Source: Cohnella sp. OV330 (GTDB lineage Bacteria; Bacillota; Bacilli; Paenibacillales; Paenibacillaceae). Taken from it: a DNA stretch of 64,000 nucleotides. The notes beneath the pieces were generated by a model that made no database searches, was not told where the DNA came from, and was given only the letters and a program-made list of their open reading frames with translations. Position 1 is the first letter of the stretch. Every line of letters starts with the position of its first letter. The position numbers were made by a program, and so were the translations under genes. The DNA is taken from NCBI RefSeq assembly GCF_900112065.1, contig NZ_FOKE01000012.1, positions 88,966-152,965 on the forward strand, written 5' to 3'. Positions 34,228-43,239 of the stretch are shown here, one piece after another.

Positions 34228-35364
34228 ATGATCAGCCGCTCCGGCCTCATCGCCTTGCCCGAGGATGCGGGCGCCCATCCTTTGTCCAACGTGGAGTGGT
34301 GGTACTGCTACGCCTTGCTGACCGGAAGCAGGGGCGGGCGCTACGCCGTCATGGCTTCCTTTTTCCGCGTCGGAGAATGGGCGGCTCCCAAAGGGCATTA
34401 TATTATCCACTCGCTCGTCCGCCTGGACAGGGCGCGGTTCGAGAGCCATTCGGAGCTCGACCGGTCGCTCGCGGTCCAGATGGCCGGGGTATACCTGCCT
34501 GCCTACTTGCTGGCGCATCCGGCCGACGGCCATACGTGGGACATCTACCGCCGACTGCTCACAAACGACCTGCCGGCGCCGCATCGGTACATGTCGTCTT
34601 CGTCCGCCAAAGCCCGTCCGACCAGGCTCGCCTACGGCCAGAACCGGATGACGTTCGCGGATGACGGCAAGCCCGGCTTTGAACTGCGGCTGGATACCGA
34701 TACGGCTCGCCTGCGTTTAAACTTCGCGCCGAGCAAGCCCGTATCCGTCATCGACGAGACGGGCGGACTCAACGGCTTGCGCTATTACTCCCAGACGCGC
34801 AGCCGGGTGCACGGAGAGCTGTACGAAGAAGGTCGCGCGGAAATGCTGCGCGGCGAAGGCTGGTTCGATCATCAATGGGGGCGCAGCTACGGGCTGCTGA
34901 CGGACGAGGGATGGGACTGGTTCGGCCTGCAATTGGACGACGGCCGCGAGCTGCTCGTCAGCCGGCTGCGGCCGGCCGGCTCGGGCATGGCAAACGGCGC
35001 CGAAGCTCGCACCGAGGCCAGACTCATCGGGCTGGACGGTTCGGCGACGCCGTCGGCACGTGTCTCTCTTCGCCCCTTAAGATATTGGCGAAGCAAGGAG
35101 ACGGGCGCCGACTATCCCGTAGCCTGGACGGTATCGCTGCCCGACTACGGGATGGCGCTTCGCGTCTCGCCGCTCATGGACCGGCAGGAGATGCCCGTGC
35201 TCGGGCCGCTGCGGGCGATCTGGGAAGGCGTCGTCTCCTTCGAAGGCGACGAACGGGACGGCGACGGCGCGCCTGCGCGAATCGCGGGTTACGGCTTCAT
35301 GGAGCTGGTCGGCTATCCGCAGTCCGCACGGACCGCGCCGGCGCCTTTTCGTCACTTGCCGTAA
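34228..35364 (+). CDS. CrtC/AttH-like lipocalin-fold protein (carotenoid hydratase-like)
   Basis: 378 residues. Seen: N-terminal HPLSNVEWWYCYALLTGSRG, central GEGWFDHQWGRSYGLL and DWFGLQLDDGRELLVSRLRP, and C-terminal YGFMELVGYPQSA, the pattern of the hydroxyneurosporene synthase (CrtC)/AttH lipocalin superfamily. No signal peptide is seen. The start is uncertain: ATG 34228 or GTG 34219, neither with a strong site. CrtC hydrates carotenoid double bonds, but relatives act in other lipid or secondary-metabolite pathways, so the substrate is open. The 3' end overlaps that of the convergent chemoreceptor-like gene by 13 bp. Confidence 0.65.
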   Translation: MISRSGLIALPEDAGAHPLSNVEWWYCYALLTGSRGGRYAVMASFFRVGEWAAPKGHYIIHSLVRLDRARFESHSELDRSLAVQMAGVYLPAYLLAHPADGHTWDIYRRLLTNDLPAPHRYMSSSSAKARPTRLAYGQNRMTFADDGKPGFELRLDTDTARLRLNFAPSKPVSVIDETGGLNGLRYYSQTRSRVHGELYEEGRAEMLRGEGWFDHQWGRSYGLLTDEGWDWFGLQLDDGRELLVSRLRPAGSGMANGAEARTEARLIGLDGSATPSARVSLRPLRYWRSKETGADYPVAWTVSLPDYGMALRVSPLMDRQEMPVLGPLRAIWEGVVSFEGDERDGDGAPARIAGYGFMELVGYPQSARTAPAPFRHLP

Positions 35365-36176
35365 TTCGCGGCGTCCGACAGCTGCCCGGCGACTTCCACG
35401 ATATGCGCGAAGGCTCTGCTGAACTCCTCCATGCCCGCCGAAGCGCCCTTCGACTCCTTCGCGATCTCTCCGACCGTGCGGTCCATCGCGCGGATGCTCT
35501 CCTCCATCGATCGGAACAGCTCGGTAATCTGCGACACCGCCGCCTTGCTGTATTCGCCGAGCTTGCGGATCTCCGTCGCGACGACGCCGAAGCCGAGCCC
35601 CTGCTCGCCCGCCCTCGCCGCCTCGATCGCCGCGTTCAGGCCGAGCAGCTGGCTCTGCTCCGCGATCTCCTTCACCGAGGCGAGCACGGAGCCCGCCTTC
35701 TTGAGCCGCTCGAGCAGCTGCGCCGACTCCGACGCCTGCTCCTGCAGCCGCTCCGCGATATGCGCGCCGGCCGCCGTTATCTCTTGCCCCGTCGCCGACA
35801 TCTCCTCGATCACGCCCGACAGGTCGGACGCGCCCGCGCGCAGCGAATCGAGCCGCGTATTCGGAACGATAAAGCCGATCGCCCCGACGACTTCGCCATT
35901 CTCCCGGATCGGACTGGCCACCGACAGGTAGGCGGTACCGAACCGCGAAGCGTCCCGCTCCTCCACGATGCGTTCGCCCAGCTCGAGCGCCTTGACGATG
36001 ACCGTCCCCTGAAGCGACGACACCGGCGTGCCTTCCGGTATGCCGGACGGATAGAACGAAGCTTTTTCGAAATGAACGACCTGGGTCCGATCGATCACGA
36101 TGACGACGGGTTCGTCGGTGTAGGTTTGCTTGTAAACGGGGATGGCGGCTAGTACGTGCTCCAGCATCGTCGGCAT
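35352..36176 (-). CDS. Soluble methyl-accepting chemotaxis-like sensor
   Basis: 274 residues from ATG 36176 (AAGGAG 10 nt upstream). No transmembrane helix or HAMP. Residues ~1-120 form a PAS/Cache-like input domain (VVIVIDRTQVVHFEKASFYP, AYLSVASPIRENGEVVGAIG). Residues ~130-274 are a short coiled-coil signalling domain with hairpin tip AEQSQLLGLNAAIEAARAGE followed by GFGVVATEIRKLGEYSK. It probably feeds cytoplasmic or energy signals to the CheA/CheW array encoded at 57-60 kb (inference). Confidence 0.85.
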   Translation of the reverse strand: MPTMLEHVLAAIPVYKQTYTDEPVVIVIDRTQVVHFEKASFYPSGIPEGTPVSSLQGTVIVKALELGERIVEERDASRFGTAYLSVASPIRENGEVVGAIGFIVPNTRLDSLRAGASDLSGVIEEMSATGQEITAAGAHIAERLQEQASESAQLLERLKKAGSVLASVKEIAEQSQLLGLNAAIEAARAGEQGLGFGVVATEIRKLGEYSKAAVSQITELFRSMEESIRAMDRTVGEIAKESKGASAGMEEFSRAFAHIVEVAGQLSDAANYGK

Positions 36177-36412
36177 CGGGGCATGGCTCCTTATGTGAGG
36201 GAATATAACCTGTATGTCGTCAATCCGGAGCCGGAAATGAAGTGAGCGCAGCCTGCCGATACGCGAAAAATAGAGCAATCCAAAAGAAATGCCCGCAGCG
36301 TTCGTATGCTATGGTAGAATCGAGCAACAAAGCGATCCGGTTAAGCGTTTACTCTTATGAAAACCGGCCTTATCGCCAAGAATGCCGCCAAGATTAAGGA
36401 GTGTATGAACCT

Positions 36413-37675
36413 ATGAATTCGGCATCCCATGCCGCAACGGGAAAGCCGCCCAGCCTGCTGTCGAGCCGCTTCCTGCAAACCATCCTGTTGTCCAACGTCC
36501 TGCTGCAAGTCGGCATCTGGGTCCGCAACTTCGCGATCCTGCTGTACGTCGCGGCCAAGACGGACAACGACCCTTACGCCATCTCGCTGATCAGCGTGGC
36601 CGAGTTCGCTCCGATCTTCGTCTTTTCGTTCATCGGCGGCACCTTCGCCGACCGCTGGAAGCCGAAGCGCACGATGGTGTGGTGCGACCTGCTGTCCGCG
36701 GTCTCGGTATTTATCGTGCTGCTCAGCATCCACTTCGGCTCGTGGCATGCCGTCTATCTCGTGACCTTTATATCCGCCATCCTGTCCCAGTTCTCCCAGC
36801 CGTCCGGCATGCGCCTGTTCAAGCAGCACGTGCCTGAAGCCCAGATGCAGCAGGGCATGGCGATCTTCCAGTCGCTGATGGCCATCTTCATGGTACTCGG
36901 CCCGATGCTCGGCACGTTCGCCTACAGCAGCTTCGGGCTGGAGACTTCGATCGCGGTCATGGGCGTCGCGTTCCTGCTGTCCGCGATCGTGCTCGTCCGG
37001 TTGCCCGCCGACCTGCCGCAGGACCGCAATGCCGCCCAGAGCCATTTCCTCCAGGAATTCGTCGAAGGCTTCAGCTACGTCTGGCAGAGCCCCGTGCTTC
37101 GCATGCTCGGACTGGCCTTCCTTCTCGCCGGGCTCGCCGTCGGCACCGCCCAGGCGCTTAACCTGTTCGTCGTCACCGAGCGGCTCGGCAAGCCGGAGGA
37201 CTTCCTCCAGTATATGCTCATGGTCAGCGGCGGGGCGATGCTAATCGGCGGCGGACTCGTGGCCGCGTTCGCGCAGAAGGTGCCGCCGCAGGCGCTGCTC
37301 GCCACGGGCATGTTCTTCGGCGCGATATGCACCGTGATCGTCGGCTACTCCACGAGCGTGCCGCTGACGCTGGTCGTCCAGTTCGTCAACGGTCTCGTGT
37401 TCCCTTGCATCCACATCGGCATCAGCACGATGATCCTTAAATGGTCCAAGCCCACCATTATCGGCCGCGTCAACGGCGTGCTAAGCCCGATGTTCACCGG
37501 CATGATGGTTATCTCGATGTCCGCGGCCGGCGCGCTGAAGAAGTCTTTCCCGCTCGAGATCATCTTCTCGGCGGCAGGCGCGCTGTTCCTGATCGGGACG
37601 TTCGCGATGCTGGCGATCGTCAGACAGCGCCCGCCGGTGCACGCCGCCGAGGGCATGGCGCAGACGAGCGCCTAA
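36413..37675 (+). CDS. Major facilitator superfamily exporter
   Basis: 420 residues with about 12 hydrophobic segments and the MFS loop 2-3 signature GGTFADRWKPKRTMVWCDLL. Overall it resembles drug or macrolide efflux permeases. ATG 36413 follows AAGGAG; the GTG at 36401 is inside that site. A possible extended -10 (ATGGTAGAAT, 36311-36320) lies upstream. Substrate unknown. Confidence 0.85.
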   Translation: MNSASHAATGKPPSLLSSRFLQTILLSNVLLQVGIWVRNFAILLYVAAKTDNDPYAISLISVAEFAPIFVFSFIGGTFADRWKPKRTMVWCDLLSAVSVFIVLLSIHFGSWHAVYLVTFISAILSQFSQPSGMRLFKQHVPEAQMQQGMAIFQSLMAIFMVLGPMLGTFAYSSFGLETSIAVMGVAFLLSAIVLVRLPADLPQDRNAAQSHFLQEFVEGFSYVWQSPVLRMLGLAFLLAGLAVGTAQALNLFVVTERLGKPEDFLQYMLMVSGGAMLIGGGLVAAFAQKVPPQALLATGMFFGAICTVIVGYSTSVPLTLVVQFVNGLVFPCIHIGISTMILKWSKPTIIGRVNGVLSPMFTGMMVISMSAAGALKKSFPLEIIFSAAGALFLIGTFAMLAIVRQRPPVHAAEGMAQTSA

Positions 37676-37780
37676 GACGCTTGCGGCGCAATGCGGGTGC
37701 CGGCGATTCGATTCCGGCGGTGCCTGCTGCCGCGGCTGCTGCTGCGGGGTGTCTGGCCGCTGCGTCTCACCGTCCGTTCG

Positions 37781-38401
37781 CTAGCGCTGCTTCCGGTTCT
37801 CGCTTCGGCGCGCAGCCAACCGCCGCAGCTCGCGTCGATGCGTGAATGCGAGCAGCAGCAGGTTGGCGAGCGCGAAGACGGCGACCGGCGCCGGGAACGC
37901 ACGCGCAAGCGCGTAGACGAACAACAGCAGCATCCCCAGCACGACCTGGAAGGCGTCCGCTTCGGCGGACGCCTTCTTTTTGGCGCGGACCAAGCGGCTG
38001 CCGAAGAGCAGCATCGCAAGGATGACCGCATAGGCGAGCGCGCCCTCGAACGAGAGCGCGCACCAGACGCCGAACGTCGTCGCGATCGCTTTGCCGCCCC
38101 TCCCCCTCAGAAACGGGGAGAAGGCATGCCCGAGCACGGGCATCAAGGATGCGGCGGCAGCGGCATAGCCCGACACGCGTCCCGACGCGAGCAGGAAGGC
38201 GACGGGCCCGAAGCCTTTGGCGAAGTCGAGCGCGATGCCGGCGATGCCATAAGCGAAGCCCGCCGCTCGCCACAGATTCAAGGCGCCCGGGTTGCCGTCG
38301 CCGATCTCGCGGAGATTGCTGCGGGCGGCAAGGCCCAGCCAGTAGGAGAACATGAGCGAACCGCACAGGAACAGCGCCGCCGACCAGAGAAGAATCGTCA
38401 C
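37781..38401 (-). CDS. PlsY-family acyltransferase-like membrane protein
   Basis: 206-residue polytopic protein with the three PlsY motif regions: GDGNPGALNLWR (PlsY usually GSGNxGATNxxR), DFAKGFGPVAF, and GHAFSPFLRGRGGKAIATTFG. PlsY transfers acyl groups from acyl-phosphate to glycerol-3-phosphate. The altered first motif and the coupling to a glycosyltransferase suggest a paralogue with a different acceptor. The start GTG 38401 overlaps the upstream stop (GTGA); no other start fits. It probably acts with the GT2 enzyme on one glycolipid or carotenoid-like product. Confidence 0.75.
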   Translation of the reverse strand: MTILLWSAALFLCGSLMFSYWLGLAARSNLREIGDGNPGALNLWRAAGFAYGIAGIALDFAKGFGPVAFLLASGRVSGYAAAAASLMPVLGHAFSPFLRGRGGKAIATTFGVWCALSFEGALAYAVILAMLLFGSRLVRAKKKASAEADAFQVVLGMLLLFVYALARAFPAPVAVFALANLLLLAFTHRRELRRLAARRSENRKQR

Positions 38402-39492
38402 TTGGGATCGCCCCCGACACGGATCTTTCTCCCTTTCCACGACACATGTCCGACGAACAGGACGCGATACGACGAGTAAAGCATGATATAGAGGAAAAAT
38501 ACGGTGCTGAGCGGATGAACCGCCGGCAGCCAAAGCCCGAATCGCCCCGTATGGCGGGAAAAATAGTAGATCTGCAGCGTGTACAGCAAATAGCCGGCTG
38601 CCCAAACAGGCGCCCCGGCAGTATGAAGGACGAATGGCGCGGCCTCGGCGCAGATCAGTCCCACCAGCCACAAAGCGACGAGCAGAACCGTCGGCTTGGC
38701 GAGCTTGCCCGTGCTCTGCACCGCGCCTTTGCCGAAGCCCTCCACTTCGCTGCGGATGCCGCCCGGATACATGCGAAACGACACCAGGCCGCGTCCGATG
38801 AAGTTCGTGACCGGCACGCCGGCTTCGGCGAATCGCGCCCCCAGCGTCAAGTCGTCCAGCAGCTCGGCCTTTACGCCCTCATGCCCTTTCGCCCGCTCGT
38901 AGTCTTCGCGCGACGTCAGAATGCAGGAGCCGTACAGCCCCTTCTGCGGATTGGTCCGCTCGAACGGCGAGGTAAACGCGAACAGGCCGAGCAGGTTCGG
39001 GACCAGCGCCAGCCTTTCGTACAGCTTTTCGGTGTAATGATAAGGAACGACGGATACGGCCCCGTCCGTCCGTGACCTCGCTTCGACCAACGCGCCGAGC
39101 GCGTCCGGCGCCAGCCGCACGTCCGCGTCCAGAAACGCGATCAAGTCGCCCGTCGACCGCAGATAACCGTTCCACACCGCCCAGTTCTTGCCCGTCCAGC
39201 CTTCCGGCAGATGTAGGCCTTCGACGAGCATCGCTCCGAATTCCTTGGCGATCGGGCCTGTCCGGTCCGTCGAACCGTCGTCCACGACGATGATCTCGTA
39301 AGGCCGATAGCGCTGCGCGCGGAGCGACGAGAGCAGATGCGGCAGGTTCGCCTCTTCGTTTCTGGCCGGGATGACGACCGACAGTCTGGATGCCTCGGCA
39401 GGCTGCGAGGATGCTTGCGGGATCGTATTCCTTCGAAAAAGGACAAAGCCCGCGGCGCACGCCGGAACCATAAACGCCAGCCATAACCACAT
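38398..39492 (-). CDS. Family 2 glycosyltransferase (CrtQ-like), membrane-anchored
   Basis: 364 residues: N-terminal membrane helix, GT2 catalytic domain (LSVVIPARNEEANLPHLLSS, YEIIVVDDGSTDRTGPIAKE, the metal-binding DxD-like FLDADVRLAP, LLDDLTLGARF), then C-terminal membrane helices (TVLLVALWLVGLICAEAAPF and others). It resembles 4,4'-diaponeurosporenoate glycosyltransferase (CrtQ). It is translationally coupled to the PlsY-like gene. The CrtC-like gene is 3 kb away. Carotenoid glycosylation is a plausible but unproven role. Confidence 0.8.
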   Translation of the reverse strand: MWLWLAFMVPACAAGFVLFRRNTIPQASSQPAEASRLSVVIPARNEEANLPHLLSSLRAQRYRPYEIIVVDDGSTDRTGPIAKEFGAMLVEGLHLPEGWTGKNWAVWNGYLRSTGDLIAFLDADVRLAPDALGALVEARSRTDGAVSVVPYHYTEKLYERLALVPNLLGLFAFTSPFERTNPQKGLYGSCILTSREDYERAKGHEGVKAELLDDLTLGARFAEAGVPVTNFIGRGLVSFRMYPGGIRSEVEGFGKGAVQSTGKLAKPTVLLVALWLVGLICAEAAPFVLHTAGAPVWAAGYLLYTLQIYYFSRHTGRFGLWLPAVHPLSTVFFLYIMLYSSYRVLFVGHVSWKGRKIRVGGDPK

Positions 39493-39609
39493 GCCGCTCC
39501 CGCCCCTCGCTCGATGAATCGGCCCATAAGCCGTTATCTCATCTTATTAGCGCGCGAGGAAAAACATGTTCGGGGCCGTCAAGCGAGGAGGTTATGGTCA
39601 AAATCAGGG

Positions 39610-40149
39610 TCAGGATTGACGCTTCTCTTTTTTGGGAGAAAGGGTGTAGCTGAAGCTGATCAAAAAGTCGATGCCGAGCACGACGGACCATAGCCTGATG
39701 ACCCGGACGAGCTGCTCCGTGCTGCCGCCGTCGTCTACCAGGTAGATCATGCCTGCCAGGCAGAGGCAGCCGATAGCCCAAGCCAGCAGGTGCTTGGACC
39801 AGCCAAGGCGCTCTTGCCGCGCATGCTCGCGCCCATATTTCGCCTTGGGCGCCGGCGCTGCGCCCCCGGCAAACCGATGGGCGAAGCGTTCGTCCGCCCA
39901 CCGGATCATCGCATGGCCGAACGCGATCGAGACGCCGATATAAACAGCGGAGAGCCCGTGCACGAACGTAGCCTCGGCCCCTTGCCTCAAGTGGACGACC
40001 GTCACCGCGAGCAGAACGATGTCGACGACCGGGGTCAGCAGGAGCAGCGCGGAGCCGGTCTTTTTCCACTTCAGAAGATACCGGCATGCCAGCCCCGCCA
40101 AAATGAGCGCCCAGAACGCGATCTCGCAGCCGATGATGACGCCGATCAT
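39610..40149 (-). CDS. Uncharacterised membrane protein (YmcC-like)
   Basis: 179 residues from ATG 40149, 8 nt after GGGAG; GTG/ATG codons just upstream are too close to that site. Five hydrophobic segments (VIIGCEIAFWALILAGLACR, LLLLTPVVDIVLLAVTVVH, VYIGVSIAFGHAM, HLLAWAIGCLCLAGMIYLV, VVLGIDFLISFSYTL) and a charged cytoplasmic loop. Possibly related to B. subtilis YmcC, from general layout. It is divergent from a TetR-type regulator, and a palindrome covers its -35, so it is probably the regulator's target. Confidence 0.75.
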   Translation of the reverse strand: MIGVIIGCEIAFWALILAGLACRYLLKWKKTGSALLLLTPVVDIVLLAVTVVHLRQGAEATFVHGLSAVYIGVSIAFGHAMIRWADERFAHRFAGGAAPAPKAKYGREHARQERLGWSKHLLAWAIGCLCLAGMIYLVDDGGSTEQLVRVIRLWSVVLGIDFLISFSYTLSPKKEKRQS

Positions 40150-40193
40150 CTCCATCACTCCCTTTTACCGCACAGTCGTATTGATTAATTTCG

Positions 40194-40221
40194 ATTATAC
40201 CACTTTCTTTTAATAATACAA
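40194..40221 (-). promoter_or_regulatory. Promoter of the YmcC-like membrane protein gene
   Basis: Minus strand -35 TTGTAT (40221-40216), 16-bp spacer, consensus -10 TATAAT (40199-40194). Its -35 lies inside the palindrome at 40213-40230. Confidence 0.65.
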
Positions 40222-40230
40222 TCGTATTAT
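40213..40230. promoter_or_regulatory. Candidate TetR-family operator
   Basis: ATAATACAATCGTATTAT: 7-bp perfect arms ATAATAC/GTATTAT around AATC. It overlaps the -35 of the membrane protein gene and abuts or overlaps a TATAAT (40228-40233) serving the regulator gene, so one bound dimer could block both directions. Confidence 0.65.
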
Positions 40231-40239
40231 AATAAGGAC

Positions 40240-40836
40240 ATGCCAAAAATCGTCGACCACGAAAAACGAAAAGAACATATCGCCGAAGCCGTCTGGCGCC
40301 TCGTCCAGCGCGAAGGCATCGACGGCGCGTCCGTACGGCGGGTCGCGGAGGAAGCGGGCCTGACGTTGGGTGCGCTGCGGCACTACTTCGACGCCCAGCA
40401 CGACCTGCTCGCCTATGCGATGCGCCTGCTCATCGGGCGAGTCGGCGCGCGGATCGACGCGCTTCCGCTTACGGGGCATGCGCGAACGGACATCGAGCTG
40501 ATCGTCGCGCAGCTCGCGCCGCTGGACGAAGAGCGCCTCGCGGAAGCCGAAGTCTGGCTAGCGTTCGCAGGCAAGGCCGTGTCCGATCCCGCGATCCGCG
40601 CGCTCAGCCAGGAGGCGCACGAGGCGCTGTACGACGGCTTCAAGCGCATGATCGTCGCCGTGTGCGAGCGAGGCCTCGCCCGGCCCGGCATCGATCCCGA
40701 GCTCGAAGCCCGCCTGCTGCACGCGCTCGTCGACGGCCTGGTCGTTCACTATACGACCTACGCCGAACATCTGGAGCCAGCAGGGCTGATGCGGATCGTC
40801 TCCTCGCATCTGGACGGGCTGTTTAAGGCGGATTAG
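40240..40836 (+). CDS. TetR/AcrR-family transcriptional regulator
   Basis: 198 residues. N-terminal HTH ~8-55: IAEAVWRLVQREGIDGASVR, then RVAEEAGLTLGALRHYFDAQHDLL. The C-terminal ligand domain is of the TetR_C_6/BetI-like type (ERLAEAEVWLAFAGKAVSDP, LLHALVDGLVVHYTTYAE). The ATG at 40240 coincides with the predicted transcription start, 7 nt after TATAAT (40228-40233), so the mRNA may be leaderless; AAGGAC is very close to the ATG. Confidence 0.88.
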   Translation: MPKIVDHEKRKEHIAEAVWRLVQREGIDGASVRRVAEEAGLTLGALRHYFDAQHDLLAYAMRLLIGRVGARIDALPLTGHARTDIELIVAQLAPLDEERLAEAEVWLAFAGKAVSDPAIRALSQEAHEALYDGFKRMIVAVCERGLARPGIDPELEARLLHALVDGLVVHYTTYAEHLEPAGLMRIVSSHLDGLFKAD

Positions 40837-40939
40837 TTGGCTGGAGTCTCCGACCGGCGCCCGCTTCAGACGCCCAGCGCAGGTACGGAGGCGATGGCTT
40901 CGAACAAGAACCGAACTGCTGGTCGGACTCCGTGTCTGA

Positions 40940-41116
40940 GCGGACTCAGAATCCGCTATTTTGCGCAAATCGCCCGGAATGCTCCCCGCTGCGGACAGAA
41001 GATCCGCTATTCGGCCCTTCAGGGCCCATAATCAGCGCTTAATTATGAAATAACGGATCCTCTGTCCTTTAAAGCCGGCTCGCGGTCGGATTCGTAGAAA
41101 TAGCGGATCCTGAGTC
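40940..41116. repeat. Mirror-symmetric intergenic repeat element, copy B
   Basis: In the 320-bp gap between the convergent tetR-type and proS genes. Reverse copies at 40940-40961 and 40991-41011, forward copies at 41047-41067 (AAATAACGGATCCTCTGTCC) and 41097-41116. Like-oriented copies are 51 and 50 bp apart. A central GGCCC...GGGCC stem lies between the halves. Nothing else is seen in this gap. Confidence 0.8.
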
Positions 41117-41156
41117 AGACTAGGCTGAATTCACGCGAGCGACAGCTTCCCCTAGC

Positions 41157-42887
41157 CTATCGGAACGTCATCGCGGTTCGCTGCCTGCATCGCTCGACAG
41201 CCTCAGCCGCGGAGACCGCTTCGGCTTCCGAGCGCGAGCGTTCCGAATACTCGACGACTCCCTCTCCCGCGCGCTTGCCGACCACGATGCGAAGCGGGAT
41301 TCCGAACAGGTCGGCATCTTTAAGTTTGACGCCCAGACGCTCATCGCGATCGTCGAGCAGCGTTTCGACGCCGCATGCCTGCAGCGTCCGGTACAATTCT
41401 TCCGCGAGCGCGCTTTGCGTCGCATCCTTCCAGGATACGGGCACGATATGCGCCTGAAAAGGCGCGATCGCTGTCGGCCAACGAAAGCCCCCCTCGTCGT
41501 GATGCTGCTCCGCGACGGCCGACATCATGCGGGAGATGCCGATGCCGTAGCAGCCCATAATGATCTGCGACGAGGCCCCCTTCGCATCCGCAAAGTCGGC
41601 ATGAAACGGAAGGCTGTACTTCGTTCCCAGCTTGAATACGTGGCCGATCTCGATCCCTTTGCGCATGTCGAGATGGCCTTCCGCGCATCGCGGACAAGGA
41701 TCGCCCGCCTCCGCATTGCGTAGGTCGCCTACCCGCGCCAGCGAAAAATCGCGGCCGGGCACGACGCCGCGCAAGTGGAATTCTCCTTTGTTCGCGCCCG
41801 TTATGCCCGTTGCCATATCCGCCACCGCGAAGTCGACCCACAACGGCAAGTCTAGTCCGACCGGGCCGATAAAGCCTGCGGGAGCCGCGGCGAGCGCCGC
41901 GATCGTATCGGCATCCGCCATCTCCAACGTTTCGGCGCCCAGCACTCGCTTGATCTTGATCTCGTTCGCCTCGTGATCCCCGCGAATCGCGACCGCCGTC
42001 GCTTGCCCGTCGGCGACCAAGAAGAGCGTCTTGATCGTCTCGTCGGCCGTGACGCCCATCGCCCTCGTCAACTGCTCGATCGTTCGCGCGCCGGGCGTAT
42101 GGACGAGCTCAGCCGAATTCCCCGCACCTTCGTTCGCCAAATCCGTTCGCGGCTCGCCATCCCTCTTTCCGATCTCAGCTTTCTCCAGATTCGCCGAATA
42201 CCCGCAATGCGCGCAAAAAGCGATCGTATCCTCGCCGACGTCTGCCAGCGCCATGAACTCGTGCGAACCGCCTTCCCCGCCGATCGTGCCCGAATCGGCC
42301 TCGACGCCTCGCACCTCCAATCCGCAGCGCGAGAAAATCCGCTCGTACGCTTCGTACATGGCGCGGTATGCGGCGTCCAGGCTTTCTTGATTCTCTCCGA
42401 ACGAATAGGCGTCCATCATCAGAAACTCCCTGCCCCGCAGCAGTCCGAACCGGGGACGCCGCTCGTCCCTGAATTTCGTCTGAATCTGGTATAGCGTCAT
42501 CGGGAGCTGCCGGTACGAATTCACCTCGTCCGCGATCAGCGCCGTGACGACCTCCTCATGCGTCGGTCCCAATACGAAATCCCGATCGCCGCGATCCTTG
42601 AACCGAATCAGCTCGGGGCTGTACGCCCCGTACCGGCCTGACGTTCGCCAGAGCTCGGCAGGCTGCAAGGCGGACATCAGCATCTCCTGGGCACCGGCGC
42701 GATCCAACTCCTCTCGCACGATGGCCGAGATCTTGCGGAGCACGCGCCAGCCGAGCGGAAGAAAGGTATAGACGCCCGACGCCACCGGACGAATGAATCC
42801 GGCGCGCAGCATCAAGCGATGGCTGGCCGCTTCGGCGTCCGAAGGAACCTCCCGCATCGTCGGGGCGAACAAACTGGACTGATACAT
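41157..42887 (-). CDS. proS: Prolyl-tRNA synthetase
   Basis: Class II synthetase charging tRNA-Pro, 576 residues, the bacterial type with an editing insertion. Seen: SHRLMLRAGFIRPVASGVYT, motif 2 region TKFRDERRPRFGLLRGREFL, the insertion domain at ~230-390, motif 3 MGCYGIGISRMMSAVAEQHH, and the anticodon-binding domain IVPVSWKDATQSALAEELYR. Regulated by the T-box leader directly upstream. A strong GGGAGG site precedes the ATG. Confidence 0.97.
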   Translation of the reverse strand: MYQSSLFAPTMREVPSDAEAASHRLMLRAGFIRPVASGVYTFLPLGWRVLRKISAIVREELDRAGAQEMLMSALQPAELWRTSGRYGAYSPELIRFKDRGDRDFVLGPTHEEVVTALIADEVNSYRQLPMTLYQIQTKFRDERRPRFGLLRGREFLMMDAYSFGENQESLDAAYRAMYEAYERIFSRCGLEVRGVEADSGTIGGEGGSHEFMALADVGEDTIAFCAHCGYSANLEKAEIGKRDGEPRTDLANEGAGNSAELVHTPGARTIEQLTRAMGVTADETIKTLFLVADGQATAVAIRGDHEANEIKIKRVLGAETLEMADADTIAALAAAPAGFIGPVGLDLPLWVDFAVADMATGITGANKGEFHLRGVVPGRDFSLARVGDLRNAEAGDPCPRCAEGHLDMRKGIEIGHVFKLGTKYSLPFHADFADAKGASSQIIMGCYGIGISRMMSAVAEQHHDEGGFRWPTAIAPFQAHIVPVSWKDATQSALAEELYRTLQACGVETLLDDRDERLGVKLKDADLFGIPLRIVVGKRAGEGVVEYSERSRSEAEAVSAAEAVERCRQRTAMTFR

Positions 42888-42911
42888 ACGCTGACACCTC
42901 CCGAAAAATAA

Positions 42912-43160
42912 AAAAAGAACGCCTCCGTCAGGGACGAAAGCGTTCGCGGTACCACCCTAATTCGACCGAATCGGCAGGCCGATCGATCCTTCGCGGATAA
43001 CGGGGCAGGGCCCCGGCAGCGAATACTCGACTTCCTCGCTGCGGCTCGCAAGGCGGGAATCGTCCACTCGGTCGGAGAAGCCTCACAGCCTTGGGCTTCC
43101 TCTCTGCGCAGCCGATCGTGGGCGGTCGTTTCCTTGTGTCTTGGCCGATGTGACGATAAA
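42912..43160 (-). ncRNA. T-box riboswitch leader of proS
   Basis: On the minus strand the T-box AGGGTGGTACCGCG (42958-42945) is followed by a terminator (GAACGC...GCGTTC then seven T) ending at 42912. Upstream, stem I elements are visible (CAGAGAGGAAGCCC ... TGTGAGGCTTCTCC). It should read uncharged tRNA-Pro. I did not assign the specifier codon with certainty; CCC in GATTCCCGCC is a candidate. Confidence 0.92.
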
Positions 43161-43239
43161 AATGTGAATTGTCAAATAATTTACGCGATGTGCGGCCGGA
43201 TGTCAAGCTTCGCAACAACAACCGACTCCGGTACGTGAC

